Under the pieces are notes generated by a model, which made no database searches, was not told the origin of the DNA, and saw nothing but the letters and a program-made list of their open reading frames with translations. The position numbers and the translations under genes are program-made. Shown piece after piece: positions 11,201 through 19,111 of a DNA stretch of 30,244 bases (position 1 is the first letter of the stretch; each line of letters opens with the position of its first letter). This stretch comes from Saccoglossus kowalevskii (taxonomy: Eukaryota > Hemichordata > Enteropneusta > Harrimaniidae). The stretch covers positions 38,960-69,203 of the forward strand of contig NW_003144293.1 in assembly GCF_000003605.2 (NCBI RefSeq), read 5' to 3'.

Positions 11201-13158
11201 AAATAAAGTTTTCCACAAAATGACCTCGAAAATTTATCAAAAATGTGTGTTTTAAAATAGTGTATAGTTCGCTCCTATGGCAGAAACACTCCATCATATC
11301 TCAAAATTTTGTTCAGTGATCTATGCTATAAAAATGATATGTAGCGTACGAGGGCTATGCTGTGTTTTGTATAAATGCTTTAAGTAGAATAATGTTTTTA
11401 TGATCGAAATAATTGAAAGTATGGTACCTTATGGGTGCACTATTTTTTTAAGATGATGAGATTGTTCATATACCGGGAGGTGATTATTCATCGTTGTTCG
11501 CCCGTCACCTGTCAACAATTACATTTTCGATTTTTTCTTGAAAACCACTAGCTTAATTGCTTTGATTCTTGGTATGATACCTTGCATGAACCTCTGTCAG
11601 ATTTGTTCATTTCATGACGATATCTTCAATTCTCTATTTTTGGCGAATATGATTGTCATTATTGGTAAAAAATGCTATTTTTGATGTCTTCTTGAAAACT
11701 ACCAGTTCAATTGCTTTGATACTTTGTATGTACCGGTACTGGTAGTTACCTTGAGTGGACCTCTGCCTGATTTGTTCATTTCATGCCGATATAATTTTTG
11801 TAATTTTTAGTAAAAAAAATAATTTTCGATGTCTTTTTGAAAGTTACCAGCTCAGTTGCTTTTGATACTTACCTGTAGTATGTATTTACCTTTATTGGAC
11901 CTCTGCCAGATTTGTTCTTTTCGTTGTGATATCTTTAATTCTCTATTTTTGTAATTTTTTGTGAAAAATTATATTTTTAAATCTTTCTTGAACGCTAACA
12001 ACTCAATTGATTTAATATCTGTGGTGTATATTATTTTTATGAAAAATTTGTTTGATAAAGTTAAAATGACATGTGTTCAACAGCCAGAACCAAACTACTT
12101 TTTTCTGGGTTTTGTTTTGCATTGCTCGACTTGGCTACCACAATGTTATTTTAGGACAGCAGAGCCTTTTTTGATCGTCAGGTTGCTTGTACTAAGCACT
12201 ACTAGATATTTTAACTAGCGTGGATGGGTAAACTCGGTTTCGACAGTGAGCTGTTATCATCATTAAAAGCCTGAAATGTCTGTTGTATAACAATAATACT
12301 AAAGCAGCATTTAATTTCATTTCATTTAGTATCGGAAACCCTCCAGTATCCAGATTTCAGTGTGGTGGCCCTGTACCGTAAGGTTGTGATAGGCTTTGGA
12401 TTCATGGTGCCAGACGTTAAGTATAATGAGGCGTATATATCATTTTTGTTAGTGCACCCAGAGTGGAGGAATGCTGGCATTGGTACATTTATGGTGTATC
12501 ATCTAATACAGGTTAGTAAACTCACATTCTATTGTATTGCTATGCAACTTTTAAAAAGCAGCACTGTTAGAAAAATTGAAATAAAGCATTTTTTATTTTT
12601 TTTCAATGTATTTTATAAACATTTTTGGAATCGTTTCCCCATGATTACCCTTCTTTTAACTACCAGTATATTTTCTCACCCTGTGTTATTGAACAAAATT
12701 TTGAGACATGACAAAACCATTTCATCACCATGGCAACCAATGGTAAACAGCTCACAAATCACAATTTTAATGGATGTTGAATACATTTTTTTGTGTGCAA
12801 ACCAGACATGTCTTTTTGTTTTGTCAACAGCAGCATAAAATATGGCGCATGTGATATATCTAGTAATATGTTTTAATGGTAGCCTTCTAAAGTTGTAATG
12901 AATATCACTCAAGTTTCATGTGAGGTTTTCACAAAAAGAGTTAAAATTGATAATTTTTACAGTATGTCTAATGATTTCTTGCAGACGTGTATGGGTAAAG
13001 ACTTGACCTTGCATGTATCAGCTACCAACCCCGCCATGCTGCTCTATCAGAAATTTGGATTCAAACCAGAAGAATTTATTTTGGACTTTTATGATAAATA
13101 TTATGAAGAGGACAGCAAAGAGTGTAAACATTCTTTCTTTTTGAGATTACGAAGATGA
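2130..13158 (+). CDS. KAT14: KAT14 (CSRP2BP/ATAC2) histone acetyltransferase, 12 exons, 5' incomplete
   Basis: KAT14 is the GNAT-type acetyltransferase subunit of the nuclear ATAC complex, which acetylates histones. The exons seen are 2130-2258, 4300-4448, 5120-5256, 5677-5769, 5948-6062, 7053-7392, 8218-8338, 8886-9086, 10028-10143, 10558-10763, 12330-12511 and 12985-13158. They total 1963 bases and encode 653 residues; all junctions are GT-AG and phase-compatible. Conserved blocks in order are GYFRWKEDICSFIDKNW, EFGEAGWW, VEGLRTRKRA/ELKEKRSRTQEAKDIR, SLYEEKQLLKKLESC, SPYTARVLKPFIRRDFE, DYCYVRPHHVPSVN, EFFWPGIDL, and the GNAT core VPDVKYNEAYISFLLVHPEW with acetyl-CoA loop RNAGIG. The C-terminus is HAFFLRLRR-like (HSFFLRLRR). 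The match to vertebrate KAT14 is from memory but spans the whole length. The N-terminal Cys-rich part (about 110 residues in human) is missing, and I found no suitable exon in 1-2129, so it should lie upstream of the window. A low-complexity acidic stretch sits mid-protein, and introns are rich in repeats. Confidence 0.96.
2830..3200. repeat. Diverged ATGGC-type interspersed repeat
   Basis: Two units carry TTCAAAATGGCTGACTGG followed by CCATTTTGTTT, near 2987 and 3119. They are related to the larger array at 13.8-14.7 kb. The core forms a short hairpin (AATGGC...GCCATT type). The repeat lies in a KAT14 intron and has no coding capacity. Confidence 0.5.
3253..3574. repeat. Perfect 160-bp tandem duplication
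   Basis: Bases 3253-3412 are repeated at 3413-3572 with no difference that I can see, starting CTAGCATCATCTTCTGGATC and ending ACAGTAATGC; identity runs two bases further. It lies in a KAT14 intron. Perfect identity means either a very recent duplication or an assembly artefact. Confidence 0.9.
4039..4247 (-). mobile_element. TA-flanked palindromic MITE, copy 2 (209 bp)
   Basis: The ends are CTGTGGAATACTTTATTTTC and TAAAGTATTCTACAG with TA on both sides (4037-4038, 4248-4249). Its reverse complement aligns with the copies at 1839 and 9762 through the whole interior, for example GAAGGGATGATTC. It is therefore the same family in inverted orientation, and it ends 52 bases before a KAT14 exon. 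Confidence 0.85.
4300..4448 (+). CDS. KAT14: KAT14 exon: TVAGVLSTG / SGAHEFGEAGWW block
   Basis: Acceptor is caatttcag and donor is AACG|gtaagc. It encodes RTSTFHGTVAGVLSTG, then FKSGAHEFGEAGWWALVEN and RPPLKPDTN, as in KAT14. The last about 55 bases of this exon plus the donor are the founder unit of the 59-bp minisatellite that fills the start of the next intron. Only the first donor (after 4448) gives the conserved protein; reading through meets a stop at 4556-4558. Confidence 0.93.
4394..5035 (+). repeat. 59-bp minisatellite spanning a KAT14 5' splice site, about 11 units
   Basis: The unit reads GCTGGATGGTGGGCCTTGG, then GGAAAACAGACCTCCTCTC, then AAACCTGATACTAACGGTAA. Units start at 4394 (exonic), 4453, 4512, 4571, 4630, 4689, 4748, 4807, 4867, 4926 and 4985. 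All spacings are 59 except one of 60. The exon-intron boundary falls inside the unit, so the 5' splice site recurs after 4507, 4566, 4625, 4684, 4743, 4802, 4861 (gtaaag) and 4921, and is lost in the last unit (atatgt). Confidence 0.95.
5120..5256 (+). CDS. KAT14: KAT14 exon: VEGLRTRKRA / ELKEKRSRTQ block
   Basis: Acceptor is accaacag and donor is ACACAG|gtataa. It reads GHKMSALKRQRIPFEPTI, KVEGLRTRKRATSVESAIEL and KEKRSRTQ. It is closely similar to the human KAT14 stretch around VEGLRKRASRNPVESAMELK. It enters in phase 1 and leaves in phase 0. Confidence 0.93.
5677..5769 (+). CDS. KAT14: KAT14 exon: EAKDIRKAK block
   Basis: Acceptor is attttag and the donor is gtacgc after CAGGG. It encodes EAKDIRKAKQVEPKRQEDSK and then ECVENLQQRSG, 31 codons in phase 0/0. 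The start continues the conserved RTQEAKDIR motif across the intron; the rest is lineage-variable. Confidence 0.88.
5948..6062 (+). CDS. KAT14: KAT14 exon: Ser-rich linker
   Basis: Acceptor is ttcttag and donor is GAAG|gtaagg. It encodes ASTPTVPDSPSVLSLLGAED and then SSDSIVSSMLSESDLTPE. The end corresponds to the SLLSEADLIPD stretch of human KAT14. This is a low-complexity linker whose phase fits its neighbours. Confidence 0.85.
6194..6760 (-). mobile_element. LINE 3' fragment (RT C-terminal, zinc-knuckle-like) with TAA tail
   Basis: On the minus strand, 6743-6468 encodes IRSNSLDLEGNKMGWKNYRG and GICGVCNQGKEDIYHFLYLC. The C-x2-C-x7-H-x4-C spacing is typical of the segment after the reverse transcriptase in many non-LTR elements. 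The 3' end is a (TTA)n tail at 6194-6207 on the element strand. The catalytic RT is not present. It is inserted antisense in a KAT14 intron. Confidence 0.7.
7053..7392 (+). CDS. KAT14: KAT14 exon: acidic and basic low-complexity linker
   Basis: Acceptor is ttctcttag and donor is CCAAG|gtagga. It encodes ATLPAILMTGDVEPDDDDLD, then Ser/Thr-rich sequence, a KNEEDEDDESSGEE acidic run, and Lys/Arg-rich sequence ending KEEVPR. The composition matches the disordered middle of KAT14 but the sequence is poorly conserved. The assignment rests on position, phase and open frame. Confidence 0.85.
7640..7780 (-). mobile_element. LINE 3' end remnant with ATT tail
   Basis: Plus-strand (TAA)n near 7645-7664 is followed by TTGATTGCATCCCTAGAAAT. 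This resembles the end of the LINE at 24.92 kb (TTATTGCATCCTTAGAAATA), so the two are probably one family. Only the 3'UTR and tail remain, antisense to KAT14. Confidence 0.5.
8090..8166. repeat. Purine-rich GAATA/GGGAA/GGAAAC tract
   Basis: The plus strand is almost all purine: AATAGAATAGAAATGGGAAGG, repeats of GGGAA, then repeats of ACGGAA. It ends about 50 bases before the acceptor of the KAT14 exon at 8218. Such tracts can form intramolecular triplex DNA, but no function is shown. Confidence 0.7.
8218..8338 (+). CDS. KAT14: KAT14 exon: SLYEEKQLLKKLESC block
   Basis: Acceptor is ttcaattag and donor is AGACAG|gtatgg. It encodes ILPMSLYEEKQLLKKLESCS and then DAVAKNPQVRTLRRKLLIRQ, matching the SIYEEKLLLKRLEAC region of human KAT14. 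A purine-rich (GGGAA)n-like tract ends about 50 bases upstream. Confidence 0.93.
8886..9086 (+). CDS. KAT14: KAT14 exon: EKRARGLPIFDLDD block with internal YNIT repeats
   Basis: Acceptor is ttgtttag and donor is TTTCAG|gtatgt, 67 codons. It encodes EKRARGLPIFDLDDFMMKSM and ends with HAGDFRVLDRFQ (human QDFRILDRYQ). The middle carries three near-copies of YNIT/S at 24-27 base spacing (8982, 9009, 9033), which I do not recall from vertebrate KAT14. The exon end and donor are duplicated just downstream. Confidence 0.92.
9060..9171 (+). repeat. Tandem duplication of exon end plus 5' splice site
   Basis: Bases 9060-9113 (GACTTCAGGGTCCTAGACAG, the donor CAG|GTATGT and 27 intron bases) recur at 9117-9171 with a few substitutions and one inserted base. 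The second donor reads TTTTAG|GTATGT. Read-through from the first donor meets TGA at 9114-9116, so use of the second donor would truncate KAT14. Confidence 0.9.
9762..9970 (+). mobile_element. TA-flanked palindromic MITE, copy 3 (209 bp)
   Basis: The ends are CTGTCGAATACTTTATTTTC and TAAAGTATTTTACAG with TA on both sides (9760-9761, 9971-9972). The interior matches the 1839 copy and the reverse complement of the 4039 copy. It ends 57 bases before a KAT14 exon. Confidence 0.85.
10028..10143 (+). CDS. KAT14: KAT14 exon: FRARLIGSE / SPYTAR block
   Basis: Acceptor is ttttgcag and donor is CCAG|gtaaca. It encodes VSQHTVKAHQVHYSSFRARL, IGSEVESNLQSICSPYTA and part of R. It matches the KFLYRLVGSED...SPYTSR region of human KAT14. 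Confidence 0.92.
10558..10763 (+). CDS. KAT14: KAT14 exon: VLKPFIRRDFE to EFFWPGID, start of acetyltransferase domain
   Basis: Acceptor is ttattcag and donor is GACT|gtaagt. It encodes VLKPFIRRDFESRPLKMVLM, then DYCYVRPHHVPSVNVMCREF and FWPGID. These are among the most conserved stretches of KAT14, leading into the GNAT fold. Confidence 0.95.
11515..12030. repeat. Diverged tandem array of about 150-bp units (4 copies)
   Basis: The anchor TTTTCGAT...CTTGAAAACC...CTTTGATAC recurs at about 11538, 11692, 11837 and 11988 (spacing 154, 145, 151). The units also share GACCTCTGCCAGATTTGTTC. The array lies in the largest KAT14 intron (10764-12329), the rest of which shows nothing I recognise. Confidence 0.75.
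12330..12511 (+). CDS. KAT14: KAT14 exon: GNAT core with acetyl-CoA loop RNAGIG
   Basis: Acceptor is tcatttag and donor is ATACAG|gttagt. It encodes SETLQYPDFSVVALYRKVVI, GFGFMVPDVKYNEAYISFLL and VHPEWRNAGIGTFMVYHLIQ. RNAGIG is the R-x-x-G-x-G/A acetyl-CoA pyrophosphate loop of GNAT enzymes, so the catalytic core looks intact. Confidence 0.96.
12985..13158 (+). CDS. KAT14: KAT14 last coding exon
   Basis: Acceptor is ttcttgcag and the stop is TGA at 13156-13158. It encodes TCMGKDLTLHVSATNPAMLL, YQKFGFKPEEFILDFYDKYY and ends HSFFLRLRR. This is the C-terminal GNAT motif B region and is nearly identical to human KAT14. The 3'UTR follows directly. Confidence 0.96.
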   Translation, partial: TCMGKDLTLHVSATNPAMLLYQKFGFKPEEFILDFYDKYYEEDSKECKHSFFLRLRR

Positions 13159-13760
13159 GTATTATGGGATGGATTACAGTGAACTGTTTGAAATTGAGGA
13201 GTCATCTGTTGCTAGGAGACCAGTTATGTCGGACACAGAGCATTGTTTGCAATTTATGTGACAGACTGTCTGGAGAGTTTGGTTTGATTATTCAAAACAG
13301 ATTTTTATTTATGTGAAAAAAAAATGAACTGAAATACAAATGTACTGTAAAGAGACATATATCAGAATCAGCTATGCTTGGAAGCAATACTGATTTGTGC
13401 CAGCGAGTGATTTGGATTGTAAACAATCTGTACTGTGCTGTACTAGTAAGTTTGTCTTGAATGTAGAACACTGGGGCCAATGGGCGTTCAATGCAAATCA
13501 TGGCATTTGTATGACACAGTAAAAAGTACACCTAAGGCCAAGAAAAAGTTATGGAGTTTGTTTTCTAAAATTGATTTGCACATGTTTTGGTTTGTCTTAA
13601 AGTTGTCTTAAATTTGTGATTTTTCTAAAATTCTCACAAAAAAAACAACCTGTGACACATATCGTTCTTTTGTGTAAAATATTTTCTCTTTTTTGTTGTA
13701 CTTATCCTATGTATCTTTTTTACATGGAGGCAATAAAGTTATTATATCTACCTGACATGC
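13159..13760 (+). other. KAT14: KAT14 probable 3'UTR
   Basis: About 600 bases follow the stop codon without a recognisable gene. The end is set by AATAAA at 13732-13737; a second AATAAA lies at 13771-13776. The exact cleavage site cannot be seen from sequence alone. Confidence 0.5.
13732..13737 (+). terminator. Polyadenylation signal candidate for KAT14
   Basis: AATAAA lies about 575 bases after the KAT14 stop, with another AATAAA 39 bases on. A T-rich run precedes it. The repeat array starts soon after, which fits the end of the transcribed unique sequence. Confidence 0.45.
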
Positions 13761-13807
13761 ATGATAACCAAATAAATTTTATTAGTCCCTGTTCGGACAA
13801 AGTCTAA

Positions 13808-14720
13808 GTACTTTATGTGGGACATATGCACTTGCAGTGGTTTAGTGATTCGATTCAAAATGGCCGACTGGCAGCCATCTTGTTTTTTGACATGCTTTGT
13901 CAGTTTTCATTCAAACTTGGTACATAGATTATACATGTTAGGATACATGACCATGACGATTTATTTCACAATTGAATCAAAGATGGCCAACTGGCAGTCA
14001 TCTTGTTTTTTGAAAATGTTGTATTTTGGACATGTTTGTCAGTTTTCATTCAAATTTAGTACATAGATCATACATGTTAGGATACATGTCCCTGACCGTC
14101 CGTGAGTTCCTGAGTCTGTCTGTCCGTCTGTGCGTGCGTGCGTCAGTCTGTCCAGAGTCATATTTCAGAATCCTGTGGACCGATTCTGTTCAATCTTTGG
14201 ATGTGTCTAGTACCTTATGTGGGACATATGCACATGCAGTGGTTTAGCGATTCGATTCAAAATGGCCGACTGGCAGCCATCTTGTTTTTTGAAAATGTTG
14301 TATTTTGGACATGCTTTGTCAGTTGTCATTCAAACTTCGTACATAGATTATACATGTTAGGATACATGTCTATTACGATTTATTTCGCAATTGGATCAAA
14401 GATGGTCGACTGGCAGGCATCTTGTTTTGTTTTTTATATATGCGGTATCTTGAACATTCTCTGTCGGTTTTCATTCAAATTTGGCACGTACATGTACTTT
14501 ATACATATTAGGATGCATGTCCATGACAATTTGTTTCAAAATCTGGTCAAGGATGGCCGATTGACAGCCATCTGACTTTTTGGCCTTACTACTATATTTC
14601 CACAATTTATGTACCATTTGTATTTGGCACATACATCATACATATCAGTGTGTTTCATAATCAGTTCAAAGATGGCCAAATAATGGCTGTTTTTATTTTT
14701 GACCATATTACTACTACAGG
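13808..14720. repeat. ATGGC hairpin repeat array (about 402-bp higher unit)
   Basis: TATGTGGGACATATGCAC followed by GATTCGATTCAAAATGGCCG recurs 402 bases apart (13817 and 14219). Inside, the core ATGGCCGACTGGCAGCCAT appears in variant form near 13860, 13983, 14262, 14402, 14553 and 14673, each followed by CATTCAAA-type and ACATGTTAGGATACATG motifs. A GTCTGTCCGTCTGTGCGTGC stretch lies at 14115. ORFs through this block are repeat by-products. Confidence 0.75.
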
Positions 14721-15480
14721 GAACACGTGTTTTGATGTAAATCTGTTGTATATGCCACTCAAGTTTCAAGAACACGCTCGTGACAACCCCTCCACTTTAA
14801 TGTGACGAGCACAAAGAGAACTTTCAAAAATTTAACGGGGACTGTGTCATTTTCAATGATTTGTTTTGTTCTGTAAGTGTCTTTCCTTGTCCATCCATTG
14901 TACTGCACTGGTTGAATTGGCAAAATAACAATTACCGATAGTATTGTAATGTTTACACACAATTCAATATGCTAATTATCAATTATTCATATGCTAATTA
15001 GTTACCAATTTACTGACTGCACCTTAACGTAGGAGGAATGGACAGTTTTTCATTTTTTTGTCTTATACAGATTTTCAGTAATATGATTTTAATGATTTTA
15101 TATTATAAAATAAAACTCATTTGTACAGAGCATATTATAAATAATTTGACACTATTATTGCACTGTGTATTCTGTTTAAACTTATCACATGGGTAAATAT
15201 CTTACATGTGTAATATACAGTGTTTATCCTGTGTGGAAACTTAACAAACACTAATCACATTTTGTCATCCATTTGCCATTTTGGGCTGAAGTCAAAAATC
15301 AAAACCAAGACTGACACTGTCTCCACTCTTGAAAACCCATTTGCCAACTGTAATTTTTGAATACACGTGTTATAACGGGATTAAAAAAAAATAAAAATAT
15401 TATTCTATATCTGTCCATACAGTGAACTGTCCCAGATTGAACTTGAATATTTAAAGTTTGGAATGGGTCAGATAACAAGC
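14721..15480. other. Intergenic, nothing recognised
   Basis: AT-rich sequence with no coding similarity. There is a duplicated ATATGCTAATTA motif near 14969 and 14990 and a few A runs. I can support no gene or named element. Confidence 0.5.
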
Positions 15481-15519
15481 AACCTTGCGATCAGAAACGT
15501 AGGGTTTAGTGATGTTGAT

Positions 15520-15860
15520 TAAGTTTGGCACCATAAAAAAACACCTTGACCTCAACTTGAACATTGCAATGACCTTGACCTGAAATTCAACATTTCAGTT
15601 CAGAACACAATGTGCAAGTACTGAAAAACACCATAGAAAACATTGGCCCACGTATTTCAGTACCCAACACAATGTGTACTGAAAAAAAACTACCTTCCAA
15701 CTGTTACAGTTGTTCTAATAGCAGCAAAACATATAAATGATCTTGACCTGAAATTCAACATTTTCAAAAACATTGGCTCTGATAATTCAGAACCAAACAA
15801 TAAACTTGTCTATCACAGTCCATGCATTATACATGCCCATATACAACATATGGGGAAAGT
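15520..15860. repeat. Diverged CCTTGACCTGAAATTCAACA repeat
   Basis: CTTGACCTGAAATTCAACAT occurs near 15575 and 15743, with an extra CCTTGACCTCAACTTGAAC at 15543. AACATTGGC and ACACAATGTG motifs recur between them. It looks like two to three decayed units of an interspersed repeat; the 77-residue ORF at 15643 is a by-product. Confidence 0.5.
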
Positions 15861-16410
15861 GGGGGGAAAAAAATAAACAACAAAAGTCACAACTTTCACA
15901 AAAAATAGAGATATCTTCACCAAATGAATAAATTTGAAAGATGATCATTCCTGTGTCTACATTATGAATCTGGCAGGCGGCTTTGGAGAAGGAAAAAAAT
16001 GAACAAAAAACCCAAATTCCCTAAAAATAGAGATTTGGAAGTGATTTCATGAAATAAACAATCTGACAGAGGACCACCCCAAGTAGCTGTGCTATAAATA
16101 GCAAGGTGATCTAGCTTATGGTTTTGGAGAAGTCGCTTGAAAAAAAGTTGACAATCGACAGACGACATCAGGTCCAGTCAACCCATGAACTCTGCTAGAT
16201 CATCTTCGATGACAGCAGAGCTAAAAATGTAACTAGTTTAGTTGGAGTAGCACAGAAAATGCATTTAAAACAAGACCACGAACAGACCAAATCAAAGAAA
16301 GCTTAGGGTGAACTGTGTGCTTTCAAACAATAAGCATGGCAACTAATATTTGTCTATTTGAGATGCACAATGTGAAAACAAACTTTAAATTTGTGTATTG
16401 TTCCAGGGCA
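15861..16410. other. Intergenic, nothing recognised
   Basis: The sequence contains weakly repeated AAAATAGAGAT...TTCACCAAATGAATAAA-like phrases (15904, 16023), suggestive of another old interspersed repeat. No gene can be supported. Confidence 0.4.
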
Positions 16411-16414
16411 CATA

Positions 16415-16815
16415 TTGTACCAAGTTTTATTATAGTATGATGATTAATTCTTAAAAAAAATCAGTGGAAAGCCAAAAAGTAAGTTATTATGCAAATTAGG
16501 TAATTATAATTATGGATGTATGTAAACCCCAAACCAATTAGATTGTCTTAGAGTATTTATGTACCAAGATTCATTGAAATAAGGTAAGTACTTGATATAT
16601 TGACGGAAAAGCTAAAAACTGACTAATTATTATGCAAATTAAGTAATTAATATCCACAGATTTAACCTGAAACCTTTGCATTGTTCTATAATTTATTTAC
16701 CAAGTTTCATTGAAATGTGATTAGATGATATCAGTGGCAACGCCAACAATTTCCTAATTATTATGCAAATTAGGTAAAAGGTTCTTTGAACATCAGTGGA
16801 ACAGACACAGACAGA
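16415..16815. repeat. Tandem array of about 135-bp units with ATGCAAAT motif
   Basis: Units share TGTACCAAGTTTCATTGAAA, then AGTGG...AAAGCC, then TTATTATGCAAATTAGGTAA. The ATGCAAATT core recurs near 16489, 16632 and 16763. The array ends with CAGACACAGACAGACTCCC, a phrase common at the end of marine-invertebrate interspersed repeats. Confidence 0.75.
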
Positions 16816-16886
16816 CTCCCATTTTGTTAAATGGGATTAACAAATGCGTAAAGAGTGGTGGTACAATGTAGTTATGGCCACATGTA

Positions 16887-17097
16887 CTGTATTTGCTATA
16901 TTGGAAGCATATTTGCTTACTTGAAAGACGTGTGTCCTTTCATCACGGTTACTAAAAAAAAAATAGTAACCATGCTTTCATGATCCCTTCAACCCTCTCT
17001 CTCCTAGAGGCAGTAAACCATTAACGTAAAACCTTGAAAATTTGCTACAATAAATGCTATTTTTTGTATACATGTGCTTCTAATAAAGCAAATACAG
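16887..17097. mobile_element. TA-flanked MITE of a second family (211 bp)
   Basis: The left end is CTGTATTTGCTATATTGGAA and the right end is the inverse of CTGTATTTGCTTTATTAGAA, about 24 bp of TIR with few mismatches. It is flanked by TA (16885-16886, 17098-17099). The interior has a small hairpin, GGTTACTA...TAGTAACC (about 16949-16974). TIR ends CTGT...ACAG plus TA suggest Tc1/mariner-type mobilisation. Confidence 0.7.
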
Positions 17098-17205
17098 TAT
17101 TTCATGTAACAATATATTTGATACACATGTGAATACTTGCTATATGTGTAGAACCCATGGAGAAATTCCTTCAACAGACATCGAGAAATTATACATGCAC
17201 AGTAA

Positions 17206-17517
17206 ACTGGCCTTTCCATAGAATCCATGTGGCAGTTCATCACAAAACTCAGACAAGCTATTTTGCTATTGCCTGCCTCTAATATTCATACAGAAAATGT
17301 TACATTAATATTTGTGTCTGTGAGAAAGTTTCTTATATCAATTAGCAAGTCAAAACCACTGCAAAATATATTTAGTAAACAGTGTGCAGACTGGTATGCC
17401 TTGTCAGACCATATTCTAAATGAGAAAACACTTGATTGGTTAGAATATGAAGTTGATGATAAAGCTTTATTTAGAAGTTGCAAATTAATGAAAATTTTGT
17501 TATGTAAATGTATGTAG
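17206..17517 (+). CDS. Unassigned ORF, 96 residues from ATG 17227
   Basis: I do not recognise this. The frame is open from 17206; its second half reads KQCADWYALSDHILNEKTLD and WLEYEVDDKALFRSCK, which looks more protein-like than average AT-rich sequence. No splice pairing or promoter was evident. It may be chance or a decayed gene in the gap between KAT14 and TOPORS. Confidence 0.15.
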   Translation, partial: TGLSIESMWQFITKLRQAILLLPASNIHTENVTLIFVSVRKFLISISKSKPLQNIFSKQCADWYALSDHILNEKTLDWLEYEVDDKALFRSCKLMKILLCKCM

Positions 17518-17997
17518 TAACCCAATATATCAATTCTGACTTAAAATGACAGTTTATGTTAAAAAAAAAAAAATCAAAAATATAATCATGAAATTTGAGA
17601 GAACCATATTACATATTAATGTAAACCAACGAGTGGCATTTTTGTATAAAGAATATTAAATAAAACATTATTTGGATCACACAAATGCAGTTATGTTGTT
17701 TACACAAGTACAAACACTACCAATATCAGAAATATGGTGCTGCATTGTGAATAAAAAAGCAAACAGGCCAACACTCTCTAAAAATAGAAATCTGAGATAC
17801 TGTCATGAGATGAACAAATATTAGAACCATCCAAGGTATCTACCAGTACATGTGTATTCGGTAAATACGAAAGCAAGCTTTGTAAGTATTGGAGCATACT
17901 TGATAGGTAAATTGATACAAATTTTAAAAAAAGTTCCCAAAATTTAAAGTTACCTGAGAAAAGCATGCTGGTGGCAGTACTTGTATTATAACCACAT

Positions 17998-18438
17998 GTG
18001 TACAATATATACATATGTATAGCTTTGAAAGTTGGCACCCCACCACACATGGATTTTATTTGGTTTAAACCATTATTCATATGTACAAGTCATCGTCAAT
18101 ACTACCTGTATATCAATAAAACCATGTCGGTTACAGTGATTCCCTGGCATGCAAGTCACAAGCATTTCTGTCAAATTGTTTTCAGCATCAGTTGTAAAGA
18201 CACTGTGATTTTCTCTATTGATGCATGGCTTTTACCCTTTGACCCTTCCCTAATTTACATTAATTTTACTAAAGTTGCCATTCCAATAGAATTTAATTTT
18301 GAGGATGATAGTAGTCTTGCATCCTTTGAATTCTGTACAAACACTATATTTCACACATGGTATATATTGTATGGAACCATATCAAACAATTATTCCAAGG
18401 TGAGCACAATGTTTGATAAGGATTTCTATGTGCCATAA
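17998..18438 (+). CDS. Unassigned ORF, 146 residues, with an internal consensus donor
   Basis: I do not recognise this. It is the longest ORF in the window outside the repeat-driven antisense ORF and the reading frames overlapping TOPORS. It includes SISCKDTVIFSIDAWLLPFD and IPIEFNFEDDSSLASFEF. A good 5' splice site (CCAAG|gtgagc) follows 18399, so part could be an exon, but I could not find a partner exon. Chance is a serious alternative. Confidence 0.18.
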   Translation: MYNIYICIALKVGTPPHMDFIWFKPLFICTSHRQYYLYINKTMSVTVIPWHASHKHFCQIVFSISCKDTVIFSIDAWLLPFDPSLIYINFTKVAIPIEFNFEDDSSLASFEFCTNTIFHTWYILYGTISNNYSKVSTMFDKDFYVP

Positions 18439-19105
18439 ACAATGGTACAAATACAAAAATATACATATACAAAAAAAAGCATAAAATTCAAAAATTGCAC
18501 AGAGTGATCACTTGTTTAACTGTTTCAGGTTTATTCATACATAGAGTAAAATAACCATTACCTGATGACACACATTGCTCGCAAATATCTATTTTTAGAC
18601 TTAAACAAATTTAGAAGATGGTATACTGTGAACTGTTCAATTTTAGATACTGAAAACATTCAAGTGCATTTGCAACTCCATAAATGTTGCAGACTCCCAA
18701 TTTTCAGGACACTAATAATCATCAATCATGTTGGTAAGCAGTTTTTTTGCTTTCTCAATGAAGCTAAATAAAAATAATTTCAAGTAACCTGACTTTGCCT
18801 ACTTTTTGCCTGCCAGCAGTATCATTTTATGACAAAACTGGAAAGTAGGCACTGAACGGTTCTCACTACATATTGAACAAATTCAGCACACACATTTGTC
18901 ATTATAAAAATTTCTTCTGTAAAATGCTCAGCAGCAACTTGTTGACAATTACAAAATAAAATAAAAAGTTGTACATGATTATTATTTTGAAATGCATTAT
19001 TTGATATGACTACTTTAACCATGCTCATGCATTTTGAATTTATACTTTAATTCCACTTTAAGCAAATAAAACATTGTTTCTGGTCACTACACAACTCGGT
19101 GCATT

Positions 19106-19111
19106 TTTATT
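19106..19111 (-). terminator. Polyadenylation signal candidate for TOPORS
   Basis: TTTATT on the plus strand (AATAAA on the minus strand) lies about 690 bases after the TOPORS stop. It is the first exact AATAAA I saw downstream on that strand. It would give a 3'UTR covering 19795 down to about 19090. Confidence 0.4.

Noticed and set aside
12512-12838. Extension of the KAT14 GNAT exon frame into the intron (158-residue ORF)
   Set aside because: Similarity to KAT14 stops exactly at CAG|gttagt and resumes at 12985; the rest is intron read-through.
14138-14575. 145-residue ORF and overlapping neighbours
   Set aside because: It runs through the ATGGC repeat array; its repeated RLYMLGYM-like phrases are the translated repeat, not a protein family.
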